Assembly (NCBI GenBank): GCA_016839955.1
Contig: JAEOTI010000197.1
Location: forward strand, 1-6,830
DNA length: 6,830 nt
Origin: Candidatus Hodarchaeota archaeon
GTDB taxonomy: Archaea; Asgardarchaeota; Heimdallarchaeia; Hodarchaeales; YT1-057
Reading direction: 5' to 3'
This document shows, piece by piece, positions 1-5,914 of this stretch. How positions within the stretch are numbered: position 1 is the stretch's first letter; each line of letters opens with the position of its first letter. The position numbers and the translations under genes are program-made. Below the pieces are notes generated by a model. It had not been told where the DNA came from. It saw only the letters and a list, made by a program, of their open reading frames with translations, and ran no database searches.

Positions 1-806
1 GTATTCTCAAATACGATATAGAACTACTTCAGGATTGTCTAGATCCTGAAGAACGGCCCAGATTTGAGCTTGAATCTGATTATTCCTTTATTTTACTCAG
101 AATTCCACTTCAAAAAGAAGTAAGAGATTTTCCATCCTTAGTTACTGTTCCTATTGGCTTTTTTTTATCAGAAAATTCGGTAACCACCGTATGCCATCGA
201 GATCTTCGTTTTTTCTCTGAAAAACCTCGTAGAAGACCAAAATTTGAATTAGATACCCCATATCATCTCTTACAATATTTTATTCAACGAATTACTAACC
301 AATTCCAAATTGCTCTTGATGCAGTTGAATCTGATGTTGAGGAATTACAAGAAGAAGTACTTTCTTCCTCACGGCCCGATTCTCTCCCCAGTCTATTCCT
401 TGCAAAGAAGATCCTTGTTTATCTTAATTCAGCAATTCTTGCGAATATTAAAACTGTCGCAGACTTACATCGACGCTCAAATGATCCTGATTGGAGGGAA
501 ATTCTTGAAGATTTAGAAATAGATCTTCGACAAGTCTCTGACATGATCAATATTCAAAGAGAAATCCTCACGAGCACAATGGATGCCTATGCATCGGCTA
601 TATCAAATAATATGAATGTAGTTCTGAAAGTCCTTGCATCCATATCCTTAGTGCTAATGATTCCTACGTTACTTGCAAGTCTTTATGGTATGAATGTAGA
701 ACTACCTCTAGCGGATTCATCTGAGGCTTTTTGGATCATTTTTGGTTTAGGTGGGATTTTGTCGGCCCTTTCTGTCGTAATTCTGTGGTGGCAAGAGTGG
801 ATTTAA
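1..806 (+). CDS. corA: CorA-family Mg2+/divalent cation channel, C-terminal part (5' end outside window)
   Basis: This is the 3' portion of a CorA-type channel, an inner-membrane pentamer that lets Mg2+ (sometimes Co2+ or Ni2+) into the cell. The open frame enters from the left edge (first whole codon at base 3) and gives 267 visible residues. The first roughly 200 form the cytoplasmic funnel: mixed alpha/beta, then long charged helices with segments such as DAVESDVEELQEEV. They are followed by a hydrophobic segment at about 206-228, the hallmark YGMN motif (Gly-Met-Asn at residues 229-231, bases 687-695), a short acidic loop, and a second hydrophobic segment at about 243-263. CorA proteins are usually about 310-320 residues, so some 45-55 N-terminal residues are missing. 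The GMN sequence, the 'MIPTLLASLYGMN' context and the two-helix C terminus are diagnostic. The tail ends in WWQEWI rather than the usual Lys/Arg-rich end. It converges on the minus-strand gene ending at 817, with 10 bases between the stops. Which ion it carries cannot be read from the sequence. Confidence 0.93.
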   Translation, partial: ILKYDIELLQDCLDPEERPRFELESDYSFILLRIPLQKEVRDFPSLVTVPIGFFLSENSVTTVCHRDLRFFSEKPRRRPKFELDTPYHLLQYFIQRITNQFQIALDAVESDVEELQEEVLSSSRPDSLPSLFLAKKILVYLNSAILANIKTVADLHRRSNDPDWREILEDLEIDLRQVSDMINIQREILTSTMDAYASAISNNMNVVLKVLASISLVLMIPTLLASLYGMNVELPLADSSEAFWIIFGLGGILSALSVVILWWQEWI

Positions 807-816
807 TATCTTCTTA

Positions 817-1140
817 CTACCACTCTGTTGGTCGCGTACCAGACGATATTTCTCCTCCAAAAAGCTCAAGAAGATCATAAATCTGGTCAAGAATAATGAT
901 GGCCTCTGGTTGTGGTTTCTCCTTAGCAATCAATGAAAAAATCAAAGCTTGCTCTGTCCAAGAAACTTCCACCCCAACTATTGCTGAAGAATAGACAACT
1001 CGAAAGGTAGGAGTTTTCTCAGAATAATCATATTTTAGTCCTACTTCTTTGAAAAGAGTTTTCAAATCTGCTTTAATCTCACGCCAAACAGTTTTTTCTG
1101 AGAATTGTACCTTAAAATTCATTTCGTCCAAATAAACCAC
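817..1140 (-). CDS. Small unrecognised protein (101 or 107 aa)
   Basis: I do not recognise this protein. It is 107 residues from a GTG at 1140, or 101 from an ATG at 1122. The ATG start is attractive because the protein then opens directly with the beta-strand-like MNFKVQF. Neither start has a clear Shine-Dalgarno. No signal peptide or membrane helix is seen. The pattern looks like a small soluble alpha/beta fold: strand, helix (about residues 18-33), two or three strands (46-74), a helix (78-94), then a short polar tail. It follows the radical SAM gene by 70 bases on the same strand and could be the last gene of that transcription unit. It lies tail to tail with corA. The balanced composition and the uninterrupted frame in AT-rich DNA support a real gene, but no function can be assigned. 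Confidence 0.6.
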   Translation of the reverse strand: MVYLDEMNFKVQFSEKTVWREIKADLKTLFKEVGLKYDYSEKTPTFRVVYSSAIVGVEVSWTEQALIFSLIAKEKPQPEAIIILDQIYDLLELFGGEISSGTRPTEW

Positions 1141-1210
1141 TTCTAAATAGCTAAGAGATATTCGTTTTTTCTAATTGAGTATTCATTCAGCTTCCACAAT
1201 TCTTGTAAAA

Positions 1211-2350
1211 TTAAGAAACTGGTTGCCATAGAATCCCTAATTCATCAGATTTCTTGATTGCTTTCTTCATTTCTTTTTCCATTGGTCTCCGCTTAATTTC
1301 ACGATATTTAGAATCATGAATGACCTTATAGGCAGGTCGATATTGACCCATAATATTCACAAGAGCTTTCGGAACGTTCTTTGCAACCCATTCAAGAATT
1401 GGGATAGTATCCTCTTCAATTCGACCTGGCATAACTAAATGTCGTATAATTATTTCTTTTGATCCTTCATTATGAGCAAGCTCAATATTTCGTGAAATGA
1501 CTTCCCTGTAGTTTTTTACTCCACTCATCCTATATGCAAATTCATCATCCCAGTATTTGAAATCTGGGAGGTGAAAATCCATAAGATCCAAAATTATTCG
1601 CCAGATTCGTTTATTAGAATACATATTGGAATTCCAAAGTTGAGTAATATTCTCAGTTTGAAATTTTAAACTGGAAATAATGGCAGAAGCATTTGCTGTA
1701 GGGGTCACATAATTAATATTGCGTGCTCCTTCTTTGGCAAGATGTCTCGCTACTCGAGCGATCTGCTCAGGTGTCATAATTTGTCCCGAAATGGACTCTC
1801 CAGTTTTATCATCCCATTCTTGCGATATATCGGAGTTTTGACAAAAAACACATCGAAACACACAAGATTCGAAAAAAATAGTACCTGAGGGAACGAGAGG
1901 GCTTTCTTCTCCATGATGAAGGAATGCTGAAGAAACAGAAGGATTTGAATTGAGACGACAATAACCATGCTCTTTAAATCGATTTTTTTTACATCTTCTC
2001 TCACATATTTCACATTTTTCGAGTACAAGACGTAAAATATCTATTTTTAAGTCAAGAAAGGAATATTCAGGAAGATCTAAATCCGAATATTTTGTTTGGT
2101 CTGAATCTAACTTTGTTAGAATTGATTTGAATTTTGATGCGTTATTGTCATGCTCTGTGTACAGTTTTTCTAAAATTGACTCACGATCGTTTTCTTCAGA
2201 ATCCAATCGTTTCACAGGTATTTTTTTTGCTACTAAATAACGAGCAATTTTTCCATTATTCATAATAGCATAATAGCGGCTTAATCGTTCACGAACTAAT
2301 GGGTTTTGCCAAACTTTTGTTGCGTCAGGTCGTAACATTCGGAATAGCAT
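1211..2350 (-). CDS. PflX-like radical SAM Fe-S protein (COG1313 type)
   Basis: A 379-residue radical SAM protein of the type called PflX ('pyruvate formate-lyase activating enzyme-like'), whose substrate is unknown. The central CxxxCxxC at residues 163, 167 and 170 (CVFRCVFC, followed by QNSDISQ) should bind the 4Fe-4S cluster that cleaves S-adenosylmethionine. An N-terminal cysteine set, C113, C116, C120 and C131 (CEICERRC, then GYC), is typical of the family and probably carries a further metal site. The segment NINYVTPTAN (211-220) occupies the position of the strand after the SAM motif, and LPDFKYWDDE (261-270) is the conserved DFKY region of the TIM-barrel core. Residues 1-105 form a charged N-terminal extension. 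The ATG at 2350 has only a weak GGA upstream; a second ATG at 2338 is possible. The gene lies 27 bases after pncA and is likely co-transcribed with it. No glycyl radical enzyme is nearby, so a role in activating pyruvate formate-lyase is not supported. Confidence 0.88.
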   Translation of the reverse strand: MLFRMLRPDATKVWQNPLVRERLSRYYAIMNNGKIARYLVAKKIPVKRLDSEENDRESILEKLYTEHDNNASKFKSILTKLDSDQTKYSDLDLPEYSFLDLKIDILRLVLEKCEICERRCKKNRFKEHGYCRLNSNPSVSSAFLHHGEESPLVPSGTIFFESCVFRCVFCQNSDISQEWDDKTGESISGQIMTPEQIARVARHLAKEGARNINYVTPTANASAIISSLKFQTENITQLWNSNMYSNKRIWRIILDLMDFHLPDFKYWDDEFAYRMSGVKNYREVISRNIELAHNEGSKEIIIRHLVMPGRIEEDTIPILEWVAKNVPKALVNIMGQYRPAYKVIHDSKYREIKRRPMEKEMKKAIKKSDELGILWQPVS

Positions 2351-2377
2351 TATTATCGTTCCGTTTATAGAGATAAT

Positions 2378-3055
2378 TTATGAAATATCTTTAAAACGAA
2401 CAAATTGAACTCCACTCTTGTTCATTGCAGATATTGCTTTGGAATTATTACCAGGTGGCGAGTCAATACCTCGGGTAAGATCAATAATAATAAAAACCTT
2501 ATAATTCTTGTGGATAGCGTCTTGGGCAGAGAAAAAAACACAATAATCTAATGCAAGACCACAAATAAAGACACGGCTTATTCCTGTTGATTTAAGGTAA
2601 CCATCAAGACCCGTTTCAGTTTCTTTATCATTTTCTAGAAAAGCTGAATAACTGTCAACCTGTTTATGATACCCTTTTCGTAATAATAAATGTGTATTAT
2701 TTATATTAATGTTCTTATGAATAGCTGCTCCTTCTGTGCCTTGAACACAGTGATCAGGCCATAATATCGGTCCAAGACCTTTCTTTTCAGTAAATGTATC
2801 ATAGGGTTCTTTATCTTCGTATTTACTCGCAAAAGAACCGTGTGATAATGGATGCCAATCTTGAGTCAAAATTACTTTAGATCCCTTTAAAAAAAAGGAT
2901 CTCATTAATTCATTCGTTTCGTTAACTATTTCATCTCCAGAAGGAACTGCTAAGGCCCCTCCTGGCATAAAATCGTTTTGAGCATCAACCACTAGAAGTG
3001 CATCGGTTTTTTGTATTTTAACATTATCTATATAACTAATCTCAGCATTAATCAA
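2378..3055 (-). CDS. pncA: Nicotinamidase (pyrazinamidase), isochorismatase-like hydrolase
   Basis: PncA hydrolyses nicotinamide to nicotinate and ammonia, the first step of NAD salvage in the cytoplasm. The 225-residue protein has every expected element. The catalytic triad is Asp24 (VVDAQNDF), Lys127 (LLRKGY) and Cys172 (GLALDYC). The metal site is Asp66, His68 and His72 in DWHPLSHGSF. The conserved WPDHCVQGTEGA lies at 99-110, and the late RGID segment at 195-198. Length fits the family (about 180-230). The start is a TTG at 3055: no ATG occurs in frame before Met30, which lies beyond the catalytic Asp, and an AGGAG at 3065-3069 stands 9 bases upstream of the TTG. It follows the orphan gene ending at 3158 by 102 bases and precedes the radical SAM gene by 27. 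Functional nicotinamidase is nearly certain; physiological preference for nicotinamide over other amides is inferred. Confidence 0.94.
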   Translation of the reverse strand: MINAEISYIDNVKIQKTDALLVVDAQNDFMPGGALAVPSGDEIVNETNELMRSFFLKGSKVILTQDWHPLSHGSFASKYEDKEPYDTFTEKKGLGPILWPDHCVQGTEGAAIHKNININNTHLLLRKGYHKQVDSYSAFLENDKETETGLDGYLKSTGISRVFICGLALDYCVFFSAQDAIHKNYKVFIIIDLTRGIDSPPGNNSKAISAMNKSGVQFVRFKDIS

Positions 3056-3064
3056 AGAACATTA

Positions 3065-3069
3065 CTCCT
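3065..3069 (-). promoter_or_regulatory. Shine-Dalgarno that fixes the TTG start of pncA
   Basis: On the minus strand this reads AGGAG within ATAGGAGT, 9 bases before the TTG at 3055. An ATG between them opens a frame of only four codons, so TTG is the functional start. The same ATAGGAG core precedes the gene starting at 3880. Confidence 0.7.
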
Positions 3070-3157
3070 ATGAGAATTTACCCCAAAAAACCGCAAGAAC
3101 ATTTAATTTGGAAAGGATCTAAGGTCTCTCTCCCCAAATAATACTTCTCAATGAGTT

Positions 3158-3880
3158 TTACTTTGATAAATGTGCTTTTATTGTATTGAGGGCTTTCTGG
3201 ATCATACTGTCATCTTCAGAGATGCCAAGAGTTGATAGATCCTTTATTTCACCATTTTGTACTTTGAATCTGATCACATTTCCAGAACCAAAATCTAATG
3301 AGTATTGATCTTCCGAATCCTTACTAACAAAGAGCTCTGATAAAGTTTCTAATAGTGAAGCTGCGAAAATTCCAACTGTAACTAAATCACGGTTAGAAAC
3401 ATCAATTTCTGATGGTTTAGATTCCGGAAGAGCGGTTGTTGGACTAACAGAGGGAGTTATCGTTACTGAAGGTGTAGTTGTCGGTTCAGGTTCAGCTTGT
3501 GGTGCGACTTGTCTTTCTTCTAATCCTGGGATTTCACCAGCTCTTTGTGCCGCTATTTGGACATCAGCCACATAACCATGACCTGCTTGTAGAAGAGTTT
3601 CACTTAACTTTTCTTCTGGAGTTTCTTCATCGATGGGAAATCCCGCTCCAATTCTAAGACCTCCTGAAACTTGCAATCCACTTCTACGTATACTCTGTAC
3701 CCTACGTTGAATAGTACGACGTGCTACTAATCCTTTACCTTCAGGTATTCGTAAGATGATTTTTTCAGATCCTTCATCAATAGATAATGTTGCTTCATCT
3801 TCTGGAAGAGACGCTCTACCTTCTAGGGGTTTAAAATCGTCATTATCCCACACAAGACTTATACTAAGTTTTTCCATCAT
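3158..3880 (-). CDS. Unrecognised two-domain protein with Arg-rich N-domain and Thr/Pro/Ser linker
   Basis: I do not recognise this 240-residue protein. Residues 1-122 look folded: a beta-rich start (KLSISLVWD), then IILRIPEGKGL, a strongly basic segment at 54-68 (RRTIQRRVQSIRRSG), and a Gly-rich turn with strand (GGLRIGAGF, 73-81). Residues 123-165 form a low-complexity linker of Pro, Thr, Ser and Glu (for example EPEPTTTPSVTITPSVSPTT). Residues 166-240 form a second small domain: a hydrophobic helix (LVTVGIFAASLLETLSELF), strands (YSLDF, NVIRFKV) and a C-terminal helix. There is no signal peptide, and the hydrophobic stretch is too polar at its ends for a confident membrane span. The start is ATG-ATG at 3880, with AGGAG 8 bases upstream. 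The preceding TGA is 15 bases away, suggesting coupled translation with the gene to its left in transcription order. The Arg cluster could bind nucleic acid or a partner, but that is inference. Confidence 0.75.
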   Translation of the reverse strand: MMEKLSISLVWDNDDFKPLEGRASLPEDEATLSIDEGSEKIILRIPEGKGLVARRTIQRRVQSIRRSGLQVSGGLRIGAGFPIDEETPEEKLSETLLQAGHGYVADVQIAAQRAGEIPGLEERQVAPQAEPEPTTTPSVTITPSVSPTTALPESKPSEIDVSNRDLVTVGIFAASLLETLSELFVSKDSEDQYSLDFGSGNVIRFKVQNGEIKDLSTLGISEDDSMIQKALNTIKAHLSK

Positions 3881-3888
3881 AATCGATT

Positions 3889-3893
3889 CTCCT
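3889..3893 (-). promoter_or_regulatory. Shine-Dalgarno of the gene starting at 3880
   Basis: The minus strand reads AGGAG (in ATAGGAGA) 8 bases before the first of two consecutive ATG codons. It lies directly after the TGA at 3896-3898 that closes the frame continuing from the upstream gene. This arrangement is typical of translational coupling and implies that ribosomes reach, or once reached, that TGA. Confidence 0.7.
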
Positions 3894-3895
3894 AT

Positions 3896-4195
3896 TCAAT
3901 CTTCTTCTTCATCACGGAGCATTTTCAAAGCAGCCCGTAATGATGACGATAACAGGTCATCCTCATCTTCAGCAGTGTCTAATAGTTCATCAGTGAGAGT
4001 CGGTTCCTCAATTGTTGAAGAGGGAGGTTTATCTTCTCTAAGTTGAGAAAGTAGTTCCTCAGATAGAGTAATTTCAGGTTCTACTTGAACCGATGGTTTG
4101 GGTTGAGGAGGTTCTGGTTCAGATGGTGCTTCAAATGTGGGAAGGGGTTCAGGTTCTGGCTCAGGTTCAGTTGGTTTTTCAAATGTGGGAAGGTG
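3896..4195 (-). other. In-frame extension of the 4837-4196 gene beyond a TAA stop (99 codons to TGA)
   Basis: The frame of the gene starting at 4837 stays open after its TAA (4198-4196) for another 99 sense codons, to a TGA at 3898-3896. There is no plausible start of its own: the first ATG is at codon 92 of 99. Residues 1-40 of the extension are Pro/Glu-rich (EKPTEPEPEPEPLPTFE) and continue the style of the tail before the stop. Residues 41-80 are acidic with two similar short helices, TLSEELLSQL and TLTDELLDTA. The end is an amphipathic helix, SSLRAALKMLRD, followed by EEED. The TGA sits 15 bases before the next gene's ATG, as expected for a real 3' end. The likeliest reading is the C-terminal third of a 313-codon gene interrupted by a nonsense change or a base-calling error. 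Stop-codon readthrough is the alternative. A TAA is not a pyrrolysine codon. Confidence 0.65.
4097..4192 (-). repeat. 48-bp tandem duplication in the Pro/Glu-rich segment
   Basis: Two adjacent 48-base units (4192-4145 and 4144-4097 on the minus strand) both begin CTTCCCACATTTGAA and encode LPTFEKPTEPEPEPEP and LPTFEAPSEPEPPQPK. They diverge mainly in their second halves. This is an in-frame slippage-type expansion of a linker, just downstream of the TAA at 4196. Confidence 0.75.
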
Positions 4196-4837
4196 TTAAT
4201 GAATAGAATGTTCTTGAGGTGGAGATGTTGGTTTTGAACGTACAACGGGTTCTGGGATTGGTTCAGGAATTGTTCTTACAGGAGAAATTTTTTCTACAGG
4301 GGGAGATGATGTAGGTTCAATAGGAATGGTAAATTTTGGTTCATGTAGTGGAGGAGCTGTTTCAACCGGTTGTGGACTGGGAGGTATCTTTGAAATTGGA
4401 GGAGGTATCGGTCTACCAGGTGTAACCAAAAACTCCATGCCTAATTCTTGAGCAAGCGGTGACGTTTTTTGGGTTTTTGACTCTGCTCGAGTCCAAAAAT
4501 CAATTAAAAAGCTTTCTAATGTTTTAGGGTTAGTGGGATTTTCTTCTTTCCATAAAATAAAATCGCGTACTGTCCGAACAGTATCCTCGACCGCCCTCCA
4601 ATAAGTTGAAGGTTTTCGAGAAAGAAAAGATAAGCCTAGCTCTTGAGATAAAGGGCTCGTACCACCAGATTTAGCCGCAGACTTCTGCATAATTTCGTCT
4701 AAATAATCAAGTAATCCTTTTTGAGAATCAGGAGTCTCTTCTTGATGTTGTATTAAGCCGCGAATGAGCTTTATCGTTTCGAGAACAGCTTCCCAATATT
4801 TGCTGCTTTCCTCATCGCTCATTTGATATTCATCCAT
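4196..4837 (-). CDS. Tandem-repeat protein with proline-rich tail (213 aa; likely truncated by TAA)
   Basis: I do not recognise this family. Residues 12-72 and 77-137 are two copies of one 61-residue domain that align without a gap and share about 25 identities (near 41%). Both open S-x-Y-W-x-A-V, have a helix rich in Ile/Val/Leu/Arg, an EE-x-P turn, a second amphipathic helix, and close with TSPL(S/A)QELG(L/M)xFL. Each looks like a small helical module. Residues 138-213 are Pro-rich (PGRPIPPPISKIPPSPQP, PEPIPEPVV) and presumably disordered. There is no signal peptide or membrane helix. The frame continues beyond the TAA to 3896, so the intact protein was probably 313 residues. The ATG at 4837 has no convincing Shine-Dalgarno; an ATG at 4822 (Met6) is an alternative. 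Helical repeats on a flexible proline tail suggest an adaptor or scaffold, but that is inference from architecture only. Confidence 0.75.
   Translation of the reverse strand: MDEYQMSDEESSKYWEAVLETIKLIRGLIQHQEETPDSQKGLLDYLDEIMQKSAAKSGGTSPLSQELGLSFLSRKPSTYWRAVEDTVRTVRDFILWKEENPTNPKTLESFLIDFWTRAESKTQKTSPLAQELGMEFLVTPGRPIPPPISKIPPSPQPVETAPPLHEPKFTIPIEPTSSPPVEKISPVRTIPEPIPEPVVRSKPTSPPQEHSIH
4427..4804 (-). repeat. Two tandem copies of a 61-residue domain
   Basis: Copy 1 is encoded at 4804-4622 and copy 2 at 4609-4427, so they are offset by 65 codons. The match is at the protein level, about 25 of 61 identical with no gaps. The most conserved parts are the YWxAV opening and the TSPLxQELG closing motif. 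The DNA has diverged, so this is an old intragenic duplication rather than a recent assembly duplicate. Confidence 0.85.
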
Positions 4838-5033
4838 CCAAACTTATAGTAAATAATCGTAATTGCTTCATTTTTTTTTGTTAACTATTTTGTTTTTTAT
4901 TAGTAAGGATTCTTATTATTTTGTTATTATTCTGTTGTTCTTATTATTTTATTGTTTGAAATGATATTCCTTAAAGTCGTTTTTGATATTTTTCCGTTAT
5001 TTTGCCATTTTGAAATTGTTTCTTCAAGTATAT
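4838..5033. other. AT-rich intergenic spacer with strand-biased T tracts
   Basis: No gene is seen in these 196 bases. The plus strand carries a T9 run at 4871-4879 and a T6 run at 4893-4898, plus a 12-bp direct repeat TCTTATTATTTT at 4911-4922 and 4939-4950 (28-bp period). On the minus strand, the direction of the flanking genes, these are A tracts, so they do not look like terminators for those genes. The promoter of the gene starting at 4837 probably lies here, but I see no well-placed TATA box. Confidence 0.5.
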
Positions 5034-5792
5034 CTAAAATTCATGGTCGTCTAAAGTGTCTTTAGCTTCCGAGAAATCAAACTCATCCATTCTATCAGAA
5101 CTATCATTTCCCCAAGCAGCTCGAATCTCTCCCGTGTAATCTGTCAAAACACCAAAAACTGGTAATGGTCCAATTCGTCGTTCACGAGTCATTAATGCAA
5201 CAACAGCCATATCTGATACTTCTACTTCAAATTCTTCACATTTGTCAAGAATGTCTTCCATCGCAAGGTTTATGTTCTCGGAATCAGAAATGATATCATC
5301 AATAAACAATATAGAGACATCAGTGCCACTAAATTCTTCAAGTTTATCCTCTAATTCTGAATCAGTAAATTCCTTGAAGATGTCTTCATCTTCATGTTCT
5401 CGGATAATTGATTTTGGTTTGAAATATGTCCATAAACATTCATCAAGACGAGATTCTAATTCATCAAGGAGGATAAAACCTCCACGAGCAACCCAGACAA
5501 TGATCCAATTATTTGACCCCTGAACCACCTTCCAAAGTCTTTCCCAATCTTTTTCTGCCCATTCTAAAGCTTGATTAAAAGGGAGAACACAAGTTTCTCC
5601 AGTTTGTTCCATATCATCTGGAATTGGACCATAATGGTGAATATAAAGAGTCATAGCGTGGCCTAGGTTTTCCAAAAATTCGCTATAAATTCGGGTTGCT
5701 TCAGGATCGTCTTCTGAAAGCGCAGCAATTTCCTTATCCGCTTGTGAAAGGAAAAACAACCGACTAACCATCTCCTTTCTTTGATTATACAC
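5034..5792 (-). CDS. Phosphoribosyltransferase-fold protein with degenerate PRPP loop
   Basis: This 252-residue protein looks like a divergent type I phosphoribosyltransferase. Residues 96-105 (WIIVWVARGG) match the strand plus Arg-Gly-Gly loop that opens the fold in purine and xanthine-type enzymes. Residues 160-169 (SILFIDDIIS) match the hydrophobic strand and acidic pair of the PRPP-binding motif. Residues 196-228 (AVVALMTRERRIGPLPVFGV to AAWG) resemble the late strand and hood of such enzymes. The loop after Asp165-Asp166 reads IISDSENI, where active enzymes have a Thr-Gly-x-Thr/Ser loop, so PRPP binding is doubtful. Residues 1-90 are a helical extension, and 130-157 and the C-terminal tail are very acidic. 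The start is uncertain: a GTG at 5792 has no Shine-Dalgarno, whereas AAAGGAG abuts the ATG at 5771 with no spacing. It follows uS15 by 122 bases. Its role could be regulatory or on an unusual substrate; I cannot say which. Confidence 0.7.
   Translation of the reverse strand: MYNQRKEMVSRLFFLSQADKEIAALSEDDPEATRIYSEFLENLGHAMTLYIHHYGPIPDDMEQTGETCVLPFNQALEWAEKDWERLWKVVQGSNNWIIVWVARGGFILLDELESRLDECLWTYFKPKSIIREHEDEDIFKEFTDSELEDKLEEFSGTDVSILFIDDIISDSENINLAMEDILDKCEEFEVEVSDMAVVALMTRERRIGPLPVFGVLTDYTGEIRAAWGNDSSDRMDEFDFSEAKDTLDDHEF
5772..5778 (-). promoter_or_regulatory. Misplaced Shine-Dalgarno-like AAAGGAG near the start of the phosphoribosyltransferase-like gene
   Basis: The minus strand reads AAAGGAG immediately followed by ATG (5771-5769). 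With zero spacing it cannot serve that ATG well. It stands 12 bases before an in-frame TTG at 5759 and lies inside the frame opened by the GTG at 5792. It therefore leaves the start of this gene unresolved among 5792, 5771 and 5759. Confidence 0.4.
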
Positions 5793-5861
5793 CTAAATTC
5801 TCTAGAATCTTTTCTTAACTGGCCATCAAACTTACCTAATGCTGTCATGCCGTTTTTGTTT

Positions 5862-5896
5862 AATTCAAATATATTTCTGCGTAATATATTCGAATT
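5862..5896 (-). other. 14-bp RNA hairpin downstream of uS15
   Basis: Arms 5862-5875 and 5883-5896 form a 14-bp inverted repeat with a 7-base loop. The single mismatch is A/C on the plus strand but becomes a G-U wobble in minus-strand RNA, so the stem is fully paired only in the transcript of uS15. It starts 18 bases after the uS15 stop. The RNA that follows is A-rich, not a U tract, so a classic terminator is not supported. A 3' processing or stability element, or a control element between the two genes, fits better. Confidence 0.5.
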
Positions 5897-5914
5897 GTTT
5901 GATACAATGTCTTT

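Noticed and set aside
310..516. 68-codon plus-strand open frame
   Set aside because: It overlaps the corA frame in another phase; the translation is low quality, and corA is continuous through it.
3085..3090. T6 run on the minus strand between the orphan gene and pncA, as a terminator
   Set aside because: A single short T tract without a stem, 67 bases past the stop and close to the pncA Shine-Dalgarno, leaves no room for a new promoter. Support is too weak.
3756..4046. 96-codon plus-strand open frame, Ser-rich
   Set aside because: It is the antisense of acidic and Pro/Glu codons in the two minus-strand genes. The Ser runs are an artefact of reading GAA/GAT codons backwards.
4196..4198. Stop codon recoded as pyrrolysine or selenocysteine
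   Set aside because: The codon is TAA; pyrrolysine uses TAG and selenocysteine uses TGA, and no SECIS-like hairpin was noticed nearby.
4871..4898. T tracts as a terminator
   Set aside because: They are on the plus strand, where no gene ends nearby; in minus-strand transcripts they are A tracts.
5242..5523. 93-codon plus-strand open frame, Ser-rich
   Set aside because: It is antisense to the acidic part of the phosphoribosyltransferase-like gene, with no start signal and biased composition.
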